DNA of 64,000 nt from Psychrobacter sp. M13 (GCF_030718935.1 NZ_CP132194.1:3100001-3164000); one strand, 5' to 3'; positions 20,248 through 29,307 are shown, numbered from the stretch's first letter. Notes: a model not told the origin generated them from the letters alone. A program made the numbers and translations.

Positions 20248-21177
20248 CTATAATAAAACAGTTATCGGCGCCTTATATTTGCTCTTATATTTATATCTTA
20301 TTTTTTTAAATAGTTGATCATTATTTTCGCTCAGCACTTTATATGTATGATTAGCAATGACATCTGTCAAATTTTGGTTATCATAATCCATACCTAGATT
20401 ATTTATTTCTTCAGATGTTGCGAATCTATACCACTTAGAATCAATATCCTCAAGTGCCTTAAATAATTTCTTCTGATTATTTGTTAAATCTACTTCAATA
20501 ATATCAGCTAGTAACAACTCATACAGACCAAAAGCTGTTTTCTCAATATTTGATATGTGCCTTCCGCAATAACTATAAGCAAAGTCGCTAAACATATCTC
20601 TTTTTAAGATATTAGTATTGAAAATCTCTTCTATAAATTCTCTAGATAAATCATCTATATTTTCTCTATCTACAGTATTATCAAACCTCTTTACAAAATC
20701 TCTCAAATTTTTATTCTTAACTAACAATCTATAATCCGACTCTGTAGTTTCATCAACTTTGATACGGTTATCATCTTTGACTGAAAACTTAGCAACTAAG
20801 TACTTAGCTTCATTTGCTCCGAATTTATATGCTCCGCCAACAGGCTGATACTTGCCTGTTCTTGAATTGGGAACTAAGAAATACTTATCACCTATTTTGA
20901 TTCTAAATAGATAAGCGAATGAAATTCTAACTAACGTATCCTCTTGTAACTTACCAGCTATTTCTAATTCTTTTTGTGAACGCTTCCAACCTTGTTGTCC
21001 TAACAAAACCTTTAATTGTGAATAAAATTTATTTCCATTATCCTTAAGGTATAGACCTCCAAGGAATGTAAGCATTCCGACAAGTACATTTTGTTCATAC
21101 CCTTCTAGATAAACTATAATCAATAGAATTGAAATCATTATGGCTAATGGGAATAATAACTTCTTAATTTCTCTCAA
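20248..21177 (-). CDS. CBASS effector: 2TM plus SMODS-associated NUDIX-like domain
   Basis: Predicted membrane effector of the cyclic-nucleotide signalling cassette. Two hydrophobic segments lie at about residues 7-24 and 30-45. A soluble domain follows, with sheet-like FRIKIGDKYFLVPN, a PVGGAY turn (114-115 GG), and R-E-F-I-E-E at 179-184, matching the REUxEE core of a NUDIX box but about 65 residues from the Gly instead of 14. Such divergent NUDIX domains are known to accompany SMODS nucleotidyltransferases; they may sense the ligand or act on nucleotides. Start is TTG with AGGAG 8 bases upstream, overlapping the partner's stop region. AT-rich, low-GC codons unlike its neighbours. Confidence 0.7.
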   Translation of the reverse strand: MREIKKLLFPLAIMISILLIIVYLEGYEQNVLVGMLTFLGGLYLKDNGNKFYSQLKVLLGQQGWKRSQKELEIAGKLQEDTLVRISFAYLFRIKIGDKYFLVPNSRTGKYQPVGGAYKFGANEAKYLVAKFSVKDDNRIKVDETTESDYRLLVKNKNLRDFVKRFDNTVDRENIDDLSREFIEEIFNTNILKRDMFSDFAYSYCGRHISNIEKTAFGLYELLLADIIEVDLTNNQKKLFKALEDIDSKWYRFATSEEINNLGMDYDNQNLTDVIANHTYKVLSENNDQLFKKIRYKYKSKYKAPITVLL

Positions 21178-21186
21178 AGAAAACTC

Positions 21187-22566
21187 CTATTCTTGACCAA
21201 TTGGAACATCAACACGTCCAATTGCAACGCATACCCTACCCTTTATCAGATAACACTCAATATAATGTCTACCTTTAAACGAAGTTGGCTCAATTATTTC
21301 ATTTGTTCTTTCTTGAATTTGACCACGAATACAGTTCTTTCTCTCTGCAATTTCTCCAACGTTTCTTACTTTCCAAAGGACTTTGTCATAGGAAGGACAA
21401 TCGGTATTACCTACTTTGCATTTGACTTTACAATTAAATGGAACAAACCTTTCGAACGTTGGAGCATATCTTGTCAGATATTCAAAAACAGACATGTCTC
21501 TAAATCCATTTCCCGATATCTGACAATCAATATCTACACTATATCTCTCCAACACTAGATAAAGCTCGCCTATAAATTCCTCAGTGTCTTTATAGCTCCT
21601 TGACTCTAAAGATTCAGTTATTTTAACTGTTGATTTACCTAATCCAGACCAGTAATCATGATTAAAAAATTCTCCCCAAGCAGATATAGCATCTTGATAT
21701 GTGCAATCACTTTCAAATAGTATATCTAGCTTTTCTAATTGCGTAGACAGTTTATCTTTCCATCTACGCATGTTCTCAAGATCAACCTGCCTAGTTGTTA
21801 TCAATCTAGAATTATCGATATTATTTGGTGCATTGACTTGTAAATTCCATTCTAGCCTATTCCGAATAGACTTTAAGGTATGATAAAAATTTTCATCTAT
21901 ACGAGAATGAATGGAGTCAAAATTTTCGGAGCATAAAATAGTTTGAATCAAACCACTCGGCAGAGAACCCCAGGTATCTCTCGACTTACAAAACATCTTA
22001 GATAATCTTACTACTTTTCGTAAATTATCAGTTTTCGCTTTTATTTCATCTATAAACCAATCGTCTAAAGCCTTAATATCTCTAACAGACCATGTATCTC
22101 CAGCATATTCATAACTGTACTCTTCTTGCCACTCAAAATGTTTTGACCTCTTAAATATTGCAAAGTCAATATGATAGCCAGTTGTATAACGCACCCTAAC
22201 ACATCCAGTCTTTACTTCGGGCTCTTCTGAAAACTGAGACATTTCTCGTTTTAGTGCATTAGCTATAATATTTCTAGCAGCTTGTGCACCTAATTCGCCT
22301 AAGTGTTCTGACTCAAAAACTATTGCTACATCTATATCATAATCTTTCTTATCATTCTGGACTATAGTATGCATCGCCATAGATCCTTGTGTTCTAGATT
22401 CCGCAACCTTATAACTAGTATTTTTATCGTTATTATATTTTTCTAAACCTTTTATCAATCTCTTTATATTTTTATCTCTTTTGTCTCTTAAAACGTTTTT
22501 TTCTTGTTCAGACAGTTTTACATAATCCTTGTAAAACTTTTGGAACTCTTTAGAGCAATCAAACAT
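21187..22566 (-). CDS. CD-NTase (SMODS) with C-terminal AGS-C-like sensor domain
   Basis: Predicted cGAS/DncV-like nucleotidyltransferase that makes a cyclic oligonucleotide alarm on phage infection. 459 aa from ATG at 22566 (AAAGG upstream). The active site is visible: G-S at 61-62, D-x-D at 77 and 79 (DYDIDVAIVF), and a third Asp at 134 (YHIDFAIF). A helical middle follows. The C-terminal part (about 375-455; VLWKVRNVGEIAE, RGQIQERT, FKGRHYIECYLIKGRVCVAIG) matches the adenylyl/guanylyl-cyclase and SMODS C-terminal sensor pattern. Nine bases separate it from the effector gene, so they are co-translated. No ancillary E1/E2/JAB or HORMA/TRIP13 genes are adjacent, consistent with a minimal (type I) CBASS. 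Confidence 0.85.
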   Translation of the reverse strand: MFDCSKEFQKFYKDYVKLSEQEKNVLRDKRDKNIKRLIKGLEKYNNDKNTSYKVAESRTQGSMAMHTIVQNDKKDYDIDVAIVFESEHLGELGAQAARNIIANALKREMSQFSEEPEVKTGCVRVRYTTGYHIDFAIFKRSKHFEWQEEYSYEYAGDTWSVRDIKALDDWFIDEIKAKTDNLRKVVRLSKMFCKSRDTWGSLPSGLIQTILCSENFDSIHSRIDENFYHTLKSIRNRLEWNLQVNAPNNIDNSRLITTRQVDLENMRRWKDKLSTQLEKLDILFESDCTYQDAISAWGEFFNHDYWSGLGKSTVKITESLESRSYKDTEEFIGELYLVLERYSVDIDCQISGNGFRDMSVFEYLTRYAPTFERFVPFNCKVKCKVGNTDCPSYDKVLWKVRNVGEIAERKNCIRGQIQERTNEIIEPTSFKGRHYIECYLIKGRVCVAIGRVDVPIGQE

Positions 22567-22594
22567 AAACAACCTTTCCCTTTTAAAACTATAT

Positions 22595-22644
22595 AAGAAT
22601 GTAAAATTTCGATTTTTGTTTATTTAATTATACAGTACATTCTT
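22595..22644 (-). promoter_or_regulatory. Putative cassette promoter bracketed by a 9-bp inverted repeat
   Basis: On the minus strand a perfect -10 TATAAT (22632-22627) preceded by TG lies about 60 bases before the CD-NTase start. AAGAATGTA (22595-22603) and TACATTCTT (22636-22644) are exact complements around it, as an operator or looping site might be. No good -35. Confidence 0.45.
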
Positions 22645-22662
22645 AGGTTTTATTATATTTTT

Positions 22663-22881
22663 CAGATCTCAACCAAACTTTGCTTAACTAGTGATACTCG
22701 CCTCGTAGAGCGGTTTAGCCTCGACAGTAGCGGATATACTTATGTGATCACTGGCTTGCGGGGACTTGGCTGAGAGGGTTATCGAGGCAACAGGAACACT
22801 ATCAGCCTTTAGTCACCGCGCCAGTGGACATATAAGATAGTAGCGGATGGCGAGATCAGCTCCAAAATCCCAAGCACCTAA
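22663..22881 (+). pseudogene. Possible decayed 3' gene remnant, or a structured RNA
   Basis: One plus-strand frame reads like protein (ERFSLDSSGYTYVITGLRG, later WTYKIVADGEISSKIPST) but is broken by two stops. It ends at TAA 10 bases before a strong terminator, as the tail of a gene would. The same bases can also be drawn as nested helices: GAT-CTCGCC (22693-22702) with GGCGAG-ATC (22849-22857), CACTGGC with GCCAGTG, and GGCTGA with TCAGCC. I cannot decide between the two; no start or family is recognised. It borders the defence cassette. Confidence 0.35.
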
Positions 22882-22890
22882 AACCAAAAT

Positions 22891-22917
22891 GCCCTCTATT
22901 CATTTAGAGGGCGTTTT
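22891..22917 (+). terminator. Rho-independent terminator
   Basis: GCCCTCTA / TAGAGGGC stem with a TTCATT loop followed by GTTTTT. It terminates whatever is or was transcribed rightwards at about 22.68-22.88 kb. Confidence 0.85.
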
Positions 22918-23091
22918 TAATCTACATATATATAGAAATATAACTTATTATCAGCCATGCGGTCTGCTCACGTAATAGACCTGTCCTTTGCTATAATAAA
23001 GCTACCTTATTAACCTAGATTTATTTGTAAGATACTAGCGTTAGTAGCAATAATTGCAAAGCAACTTTTGGCTTTTAAAGGCGTTACCCCT

Positions 23092-24861
23092 ATGACTGAC
23101 CAGCAATCGCTACACAAGGAAAATCCCATTTCTTTATCAAGTATAGTCTCTCAAGATAACCTCAGCACCGATCACGTGTTAGATAAACTAACCGACGTAC
23201 TGGGTGCTAGTAACGTGCAGGCAGATCCTGAGAAAAACGAGCACTATAGAATGGGCTGGCGCTCTGGCGGTGGCAGTGCTTTGGCGGTGGTATTCCCACA
23301 AACCTTATTGGAGATTTGGCGTAGCTTAGAGATATGTGTGTAAGGCGATTGCATTATTATCATGCAAGCGGCAAAAACGGGATTGACCGAAGGCTCGACG
23401 CCAAGCGGTAACGACTACGATAGACCTGTTGTCGTGATTAATACCCTTGCCATAAACCATCTGTATTTGATTAACGATAACCAGCAAGTGATTGGCTTGC
23501 CTGGAACGACATTGCACCATCTGCAAAGTCAGCTCAATACTGTTAATAGAGCGCCGCATTCCGTCATTGGCTCATCGACATTGGGCGCCTCTATTATCGG
23601 TGGCATCTCCAATAATTCAGGAGGCGCTCTGGTAAAAAGAGGCCCTGCTTATACTGAGCTTGCATTATTTGCCCAAATAAATGAACACGGTCAGCTCGTA
23701 CTAGTCAATCATTTAGACGTCGAGCTAGGTGACTCCCCTGAAGAGATACTCACTAACCTACAAACAGGTAATTTTGCTAAAAGTGGCTTACCTGACAGTG
23801 GTAGGCTGGCATCCGATAAAGAATATATCGCTCGTGTGACCGATATTGATGCCAGTACGCCGAGCCGTTTTAATGCAGACAAGCGCAGACTGTATGAAGC
23901 CAGTGGCTGCGCTGGCAAGCTTGCCGTATTTGCCGTACGCCTTGACACTTATCCCATCGCGGTAAAAGAGCAGACCTTTTATATAGGCAGCAATAGTACG
24001 CACGAGCTGGCACAGCTGCGACGACAGATATTATCAAGCTTTAACCATATTCCTGAAGTAGGCGAATATATGCACCGTGATATATTCGATATCTCTGCCA
24101 AATATGGTAAAGATACTTTTTTGAGTATTAAGCATTTAGGAACTAACGCCTTACCGAGACTATTTTCTATCAAAGGCGCTATTGATGCTAGATTGAATAA
24201 ATGGTCTTGGATGCCCAAACACTTCACCGATAAAGTGATGCAGATGATAGGTAATCTATTTCCAAAGCATTTGCCCAAGCGCATGACAGAGTATCGTGAT
24301 GAGTACGAGCATCATCTGATCATAAAAATGAGTGATGAGGGAATAAAGGAGGCGCAAGATTTTTTACGCTCGTTTTTTGAACGCTCAGAAACAGGTGCTT
24401 ATTTTGAATGTGATAAAGCAGAGTCAGAAAGTGCTCTTCTCAACCGTTTTGCCGCAGCAGGCGCTGCGATTAGGTATGAAGTGATGTATGAAAGAGAGGT
24501 TGGCGAGATGCTAGCCCTTGATATTGCCATACCCCGTAACGAGCTTGAATGGTTTGAGGTGTTGCCTGATGACATAGCACAGCATTTAGAAAAGAAGCTC
24601 TATTATGGGCATTTCTTTTGTTATGTGTTTCACCAAGACTATATCTTAAAAAAAGGCAGCGATGCCAAGCATGTTAAAGAGATGATGTTAAAGCGCTTGA
24701 GCGAGCGCGGGGCAAAATATCCTGCCGAGCATAATGTCGGGCACTTGTATGAGGCGGAACCTGATTTGCAAAACTTTTATAAAAGCCTAGACCCAACCAA
24801 TACCTTTAATCCTGGTATCGGTCAAACATCGAAAACTAAGCGTAACTGTGCATGTTGTTGA
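23092..24861 (+). pseudogene. dld: Respiratory D-lactate dehydrogenase Dld, split by an in-frame stop
   Basis: FAD-dependent quinone-linked D-lactate dehydrogenase, an inner-membrane peripheral enzyme. From MTDQQSL at 23092 (AAAGG upstream) the frame matches Dld through ALAVVFPQTLLEIWRSLEICV, then meets TAA at 23341-23343. It continues in the same frame with GDCIIIMQAAKTGLTEGSTP and runs intact to the end (FAD-binding IGSSTLGASIIGGISNNSGG, SGCAGKLAVFAVRLDT, YPAEHNVGHLYEAEP). Only one codon is wrong, at a place where the family has an ordinary residue. Either a recent nonsense mutation or a sequence error. The downstream piece could restart at the ATG at 23362 but would lack the first part of the FAD domain. 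Confidence 0.88.
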
Positions 24862-24978
24862 TAGGCAGTCTGACTGTCAACTCAATATATTCTATACGTC
24901 ATAAAAGCTGTGTAAACCTTTGCTATAATAGCGCCACTTTATCAAACAAATAACCTCTTATAACCTCACGGTAACGCT

Positions 24979-26298
24979 ATGAAATTCTCAAAGTTCGGTC
25001 AGAAATTTACTCAGCCAACTGGTATCTCGCAATTAATGGATGATTTAGGTGACGCGCTAAAAAGCGATCAGCCCATCAACATGCTAGGCGGCGGTAATCC
25101 TGCCAAGATTGAAGCAGTAAACGAGCTATTTTTGGCAACCTATAGAGCGCTTGGCAACGATAATGATACAGGCGAAGTGAATACTACCTCTATTAATAGC
25201 ATGGCGAATTATTCCAATCCGCAAGGCGATGCAGCTTTTATCGATGCTTTAGTTGGCTTCTTTAATCGTCATTATGATTGGAATTTGACGGCAGAGAATA
25301 TTGCCCTGACCAATGGTTCGCAGAATGCGTTTTTCTACTTGTTTAACTTATTTGGCGGGACGTTCGTTAATGAAAAGAATGAGTCTGTTGATAAATCTAT
25401 TTTGTTGCCGCTCGCGCCTGAGTATATTGGTTATAGCGATGTCCATGTCGATGGTCAGCATTTTTTATCAGTATTGCCGCATATTGATGAAGTCACTCAT
25501 GATGGCGAGGAAGGATTCTTTAAGTATCGCGTAGACTTTGACGCATTAGAGAGCTTGCCAGCGCTTATTGAGGGTCGTATTGGCGCGATTTGTTGTTCAC
25601 GCCCGACCAACCCAACAGGTAACGTACTCACTGATGATGAAATGGCGCGGTTAGCTGAGATTGCCAAGCGTTATGACGTGCCGTTAATCATCGATAATGC
25701 TTATGGCATGCCCTTCCCTAATATCATTTATTCAGACGCGCATCTAAATTGGGATAACAATACGATTCTTTGCTTTAGCCTGTCTAAAATTGGCCTACCA
25801 GGAGTACGTACAGGCATTATCGTAGCAGCGTCCGAAGTTATCGCAGCGGTTAGTTCGATGAATGCGGTGGTCAATCTAGCGCCGACACGTTTTGGCGCAG
25901 CGATTGCTACGCCACTCGTGAATGATGACCGTATCAAGCAATTATCTGATGACACGATTAAGCCCTTTTATCAGCAGCAAGCCACTACTGCAGTACGTCT
26001 GCTAAAAAAAGCCTTGGGTGAATATCCGCTAGTGATTCATAAGCCTGAAGGCGCGATATTCTTGTGGTTATGGTTTAAAGACTTACCGATTACTACCGTC
26101 GAGCTGTACGAGATTCTAAAAGAAAAAGGCACGCTTATCGTACCCAGCAAATACTTCTTCCCCGGTGTTGATGTAGATAACTATAAACATGCGCATGAAT
26201 GTATTCGCATGAGCATCGCCGCTGATGAAGATACTTTGAAAAAAGGTATTACTGTGATCGGTGAGGTGGTTCGTGGGTTGTATGATGAGGCTAAATAA
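24979..26298 (+). CDS. avtA: Valine-pyruvate aminotransferase
   Basis: PLP-dependent class I/II aminotransferase AvtA, which interconverts valine plus pyruvate with 2-oxoisovalerate plus alanine. 439 aa. The N-terminus MKFSKFGQKFTQPTGISQLMDDLG and LGGGNPA are typical of the family. CSRPTNPTGNV and the PLP lysine in CFSLSKIGLPGVRTG are intact. A single gene followed by a terminator. Confidence 0.94.
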   Translation: MKFSKFGQKFTQPTGISQLMDDLGDALKSDQPINMLGGGNPAKIEAVNELFLATYRALGNDNDTGEVNTTSINSMANYSNPQGDAAFIDALVGFFNRHYDWNLTAENIALTNGSQNAFFYLFNLFGGTFVNEKNESVDKSILLPLAPEYIGYSDVHVDGQHFLSVLPHIDEVTHDGEEGFFKYRVDFDALESLPALIEGRIGAICCSRPTNPTGNVLTDDEMARLAEIAKRYDVPLIIDNAYGMPFPNIIYSDAHLNWDNNTILCFSLSKIGLPGVRTGIIVAASEVIAAVSSMNAVVNLAPTRFGAAIATPLVNDDRIKQLSDDTIKPFYQQQATTAVRLLKKALGEYPLVIHKPEGAIFLWLWFKDLPITTVELYEILKEKGTLIVPSKYFFPGVDVDNYKHAHECIRMSIAADEDTLKKGITVIGEVVRGLYDEAK

Positions 26299-26329
26299 AT
26301 AGCTTTAAAAAAACTAAGATCAAAAACAA

Positions 26330-26358
26330 AAAAACGGACTATTCATTAGTCCGTTTTT
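26330..26358. terminator. Bidirectional Rho-independent terminator
   Basis: Stem ACGGACTA / TAGTCCGT with A run before and T run after, between convergent avtA and hchA. Works on both strands. Confidence 0.9.
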
Positions 26359-26398
26359 TTATGCTGTAGGCGTATAGCAATAGTTTAACTAAGCTCTC

Positions 26399-27322
26399 TT
26401 AATTGAGCGCTTTTAGTAATTCATTAGCACTAAGCTTACCAAATTCATTAGCTGCTAATGGCCCATCGCCTGAGATGAGCTTTCTATCTTGATGCGTCTG
26501 TCCTGAGGCTAGTTTATTATCAATAGTCATGCCTAAATCTTCCAGCTTTTCACCGAAGTACCATGGCATTAGTCCCGGCAAATAGCCAAGCTTGGGCATT
26601 TGCTTATCCATACCCGTCGGGAACGCCACTATTTTATAACCTTTAAAAATAAAATCGCTTTCAGACTTAGCCGTTCCATCAGGACTATCAAGATTAGCAG
26701 CTAGTAAAGCCGCGGGGCCATGACAAATCGCTAGCGTAAATAAATCCTTTTTATGACCCCAACGTAGCAGTTCACCAAGGTTTTTATCTTCAGGCAAACC
26801 TAGCATCGCGCCATGACCACCTGGGATAAATATTGCCGCGTAGTCGTCGCTACCTGCCATATCGTTTGCTACAAAGCCTGCAATACTATTTGGGTTCTCA
26901 AGCTTTGACTTATATTCGTTATAGATAGCTTTGACGTCTTCGTCTTGATCAGGCATCGCCCACTGCTCAACTTTGACAGGGTCACCCGTTGGGGTAAAGA
27001 CATCCACCTCGAAGCCTGCTTTTCTGAAATGTAATAAAGGCACCATCATCTCAACGGGATGATTACCCGTATCAAATTTATTGCCGTTCTCCATGGTCAT
27101 ATACTGCTGCTCGGTACAGACCATTAGAATTTTTTTATTACCCATATATGGCGTGTCGTACTCGGTATTATCATAGTTGGTTTTGCTAGGTGCAGCGAGT
27201 TTAAGCGATGACTTTGAGGGGATATAAATCCCTGCTTCGGTTTCTTGTGGCTCTAGACCTAAAGTGTCTTTGGCTTTATCTAAAGTATCTTTAGCTTTGT
27301 CCATTATGTTTTGAATGTTCAT
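26399..27322 (-). CDS. hchA: Glyoxalase III / DJ-1-type protein HchA
   Basis: DJ-1/PfpI superfamily enzyme (Hsp31, glyoxalase III; also called protein deglycase), which detoxifies methylglyoxal and has holdase activity. Start MNIQNIMDK at 27322 is preferred because AAGGA sits 7 bases upstream; a reading 10 codons longer is possible. The catalytic Cys is in TLAICHGPAALL, with IPGGHGAMLGLP before it. 307 aa, slightly longer than E. coli HchA owing to an amphipathic Lys/Asp-rich N-terminal repeat (DKAKDTLDKAKDTLG). Confidence 0.92.
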   Translation of the reverse strand: MNIQNIMDKAKDTLDKAKDTLGLEPQETEAGIYIPSKSSLKLAAPSKTNYDNTEYDTPYMGNKKILMVCTEQQYMTMENGNKFDTGNHPVEMMVPLLHFRKAGFEVDVFTPTGDPVKVEQWAMPDQDEDVKAIYNEYKSKLENPNSIAGFVANDMAGSDDYAAIFIPGGHGAMLGLPEDKNLGELLRWGHKKDLFTLAICHGPAALLAANLDSPDGTAKSESDFIFKGYKIVAFPTGMDKQMPKLGYLPGLMPWYFGEKLEDLGMTIDNKLASGQTHQDRKLISGDGPLAANEFGKLSANELLKALN

Positions 27323-27535
27323 GAATTTTCCTTTTTTATTATTTATCATCATAAATAGCTAGAATTGATAAACCTGATAGATATATCAATTTGGCTATTG
27401 TCTGACAATAAGATAACAAACTAAGGAGTCTATAAATAGATGAAAAATTTTATGTTTCGTAAGCTTTGTAAAGTAAAGGTTGCTAAGTTATAAGTAGTTG
27501 CAGAGCCATGACAGTTACTAAATTATAGAGTGCTT

Positions 27536-27913
27536 CTAACGTAGTTTTTTTAGCATTTTACTAGGCGTGATAGTAGGCTGAAAAACTCTCGTCCCATTCA
27601 TCAGCGCAAACAGCACATAAGACAATAGGCAAGTATTAATCAGATCATGAATACTGGCTTTTATGTTTACACTGCCTAACGCCGAGAAGCCTTTAGGTGC
27701 AATGATATAACGATTGTCCAGATACTCGCCTGCCAAAGCCACGCACGTTACTATGATTAAGGCAATAAACGATCTTATACCTTGTCTTTTAATAATTGGA
27801 CGTAGTATCAGTAGGCTTAATATATAGACGCTGGTACCGACATAAATATGTAGAGCGTCCTTATCGAGGCCCGTAGCCGCTATTACGCCTAGTTTAAAGG
27901 TTTCAAAATCCAC
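27536..27913 (-). CDS. Small polytopic membrane protein (125 aa)
   Basis: No confident family. Three or four hydrophobic segments: ALHIYVGTSVYILSLLIL, IRSFIALIIVTCVALAGEYL and IHDLINTCLLSYVLFAL, with a basic C-terminus. The pattern of short helices with Glu/Tyr and HD in loops is reminiscent of VanZ-like proteins, but I would not assign it. It lies downstream of hisH on the same strand but behind a strong terminator, so is probably separately expressed. Confidence 0.6.
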   Translation of the reverse strand: MDFETFKLGVIAATGLDKDALHIYVGTSVYILSLLILRPIIKRQGIRSFIALIIVTCVALAGEYLDNRYIIAPKGFSALGSVNIKASIHDLINTCLLSYVLFALMNGTRVFQPTITPSKMLKKLR

Positions 27914-27945
27914 TTATTTCTCTCTAAATAACAGCTATTACTATA

Positions 27946-27980
27946 AATAAAAAGGTGAGTTAGACACATACTAACTCACC
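27946..27980 (-). terminator. Rho-independent terminator of hisBH
   Basis: Ten-base perfect stem GGTGAGTTAG / CTAACTCACC with a 7-base loop. The minus strand continues with TTTTTATTT. Placed 30 bases after the hisH stop. Confidence 0.9.
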
Positions 27981-28009
27981 TCAAACTCAAATATGTGCAT
28001 CAATATTAT

Positions 28010-28654
28010 CTAGACATCCCAATCTACAAAGTTCTTTAGTAGCTGCAAGCCTGCTTTATGGCTTTTTTCTGGATGGAACTGAGTAGCAAATAAATTGTCT
28101 TTGATCACGCTAGCGCAAAATGGCTGGCCATAATCGCAGCTAGCTGCGACTTGAATGCTATCAGCAGGCGCGCAATAATAACTGTGCACAAAGTAAAAAT
28201 GGGCGTTATCTTCAATACCAGTCCATAATGGATGATTAAAATCCATATCGGTAATAGTATTCCAGCCCATGTGCGGCACTTTAATGGTGGCGCCCTGCTC
28301 GTCTTTCCAAGTTGGATCAAACGCTTTTACGCTGCCCTCTAAGATGCCTAAACATGCCGTGCCACCATTCTCAGCGGACTGCTCAAACAATGCTTGCATA
28401 CCGACACAGATCGCCATCACCGGCTTATTAAATACAGCATGGCGCACGACTTCATCAATACCAGCATCGTGCATGCCGATCATACAATCGCGCATGGCAC
28501 CGACACCAGGGAAGACAATCTTATCAGCCGCCGCGACAACCTTTGGATCATTAGTAATCGATACTTCCGCGCCAACTGCTGAGAGTGCTTTGCTAGCTGA
28601 GTGCAAGTTACCCATACCGTAGTCTAGGAGAGCTATTTTGGTCGCTTTACTCAT
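28010..28654 (-). CDS. hisH: Imidazole glycerol phosphate synthase subunit HisH
   Basis: Glutamine amidotransferase subunit that feeds ammonia to HisF in histidine and AICAR formation. Class I GATase: oxyanion PGVGAMRDC, nucleophile Cys in [11 protein letters not shown], and His-Glu in [11 protein letters not shown]. 214 aa from the ATG at 28654, whose A is also the last base of the hisB TGA, so translation is coupled. hisF is not in the window. Confidence 0.95.
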   Translation of the reverse strand: MSKATKIALLDYGMGNLHSASKALSAVGAEVSITNDPKVVAAADKIVFPGVGAMRDCMIGMHDAGIDEVVRHAVFNKPVMAICVGMQALFEQSAENGGTACLGILEGSVKAFDPTWKDEQGATIKVPHMGWNTITDMDFNHPLWTGIEDNAHFYFVHSYYCAPADSIQVAASCDYGQPFCASVIKDNLFATQFHPEKSHKAGLQLLKNFVDWDV

Positions 28655-29307
28655 CAAAACGCCTCTTTGGTCGACGGCAAGGTATTCAGTGCGCGCTCAT
28701 CATACTCACAAGCCATACGTAGCGCACGGGCAAAGGCTTTAAAGGTAGACTCGATTTGATGATGGCTGTTTTTACCCTTGAGATTATCCAAATGCACCGT
28801 CATCCACGAGTGATTGACAAAACCGTAGAAGAATTCGCTAAATAGATCCACATCAAAGCGACCCACATGCGAGCGGGTAAACGGAATATCCATATGTAAA
28901 CCTGGACGCCCTGATAGATCGACAACAGCGCGAGTTAAAGCTTCATCGAGTGGCGCATAAAAGTGCCCATAACGACGAATGCCCTTTTTATCGCCAAGCG
29001 CTTTGTTAAATGCTTGGCCTAGCGTAATACCTGTATCCTCAACACTGTGGTGATCATCAATAAAGGTATCGCCGGTGCACTTAATATCTAAGTCAAACAG
29101 ACCGTGACGCTTGATTTGATCGATCATATGATCTAGAAAAGGCACGCCAGTATCGACCGTACCCTGACCTGTACCGTCAAGGTTGACCGTACAAGTCACT
29201 TGAGTCTCAGCAGTATCGCGGGTCACAGTAGCGATACGGGCAGGACGACCGTATTGATTAAGTTTTAAATCTTGTTCGTTAAATGCTGTAGTAGAATTGG
29301 CAGTCAT
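28654..29307 (-). CDS. hisB: Imidazoleglycerol-phosphate dehydratase HisB
   Basis: Manganese-dependent dehydratase converting IGP to imidazole acetol phosphate. Monofunctional (no histidinol-phosphatase domain), 217 aa, with a 20-residue N-terminal extension before [13 protein letters not shown]. Metal-binding motifs are [11 protein letters not shown] and the later [15 protein letters not shown]. First gene of the hisB-hisH pair. Confidence 0.95.
   Translation of the reverse strand: MTANSTTAFNEQDLKLNQYGRPARIATVTRDTAETQVTCTVNLDGTGQGTVDTGVPFLDHMIDQIKRHGLFDLDIKCTGDTFIDDHHSVEDTGITLGQAFNKALGDKKGIRRYGHFYAPLDEALTRAVVDLSGRPGLHMDIPFTRSHVGRFDVDLFSEFFYGFVNHSWMTVHLDNLKGKNSHHQIESTFKAFARALRMACEYDERALNTLPSTKEAF

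Larger units (their letters stand above)
20082..22741. repeat. 12-bp inverted repeats bracketing the CD-NTase cassette
   Basis: AAGTATATCCGC at 20082-20093 and its exact complement GCGGATATACTT at 22730-22741 face each other across the two-gene cassette. They could be boundaries of the acquired segment, copies of a local repeat, or chance. Confidence 0.35.

Noticed and set aside
20248..22566. Retron or CRISPR-associated cyclic-oligoadenylate system
   Set aside because: No reverse transcriptase, no Cas10/CARF proteins and no repeat array nearby; the nucleotidyltransferase is of the SMODS type.
22627..22632. tRNA or integrase-linked island hosting the CBASS pair
   Set aside because: No integrase gene and no tRNA near 20-23 kb; the only tRNA is at 30039 and shows no duplicated 3' end.
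22767..22800. GGCTGAGAGGGT resembling the core of a TPP riboswitch
   Set aside because: The second core element (AACCTGATCTGG-type) is missing and no thiamine gene follows; the terminator lies too far away.
22693..22857. 6S RNA or SRP RNA as identity of the structured stretch
   Set aside because: A rod-like fold can be drawn, but none of the conserved 6S or SRP sequence elements (e.g. the SRP tetraloop/GGAAGCAG region) is present, and a broken reading frame explains the bases equally well.
23341..23343. Selenocysteine or stop read-through in dld
   Set aside because: The codon is TAA, not TGA, and no read-through context is visible; nonsense mutation or sequence error is simpler.
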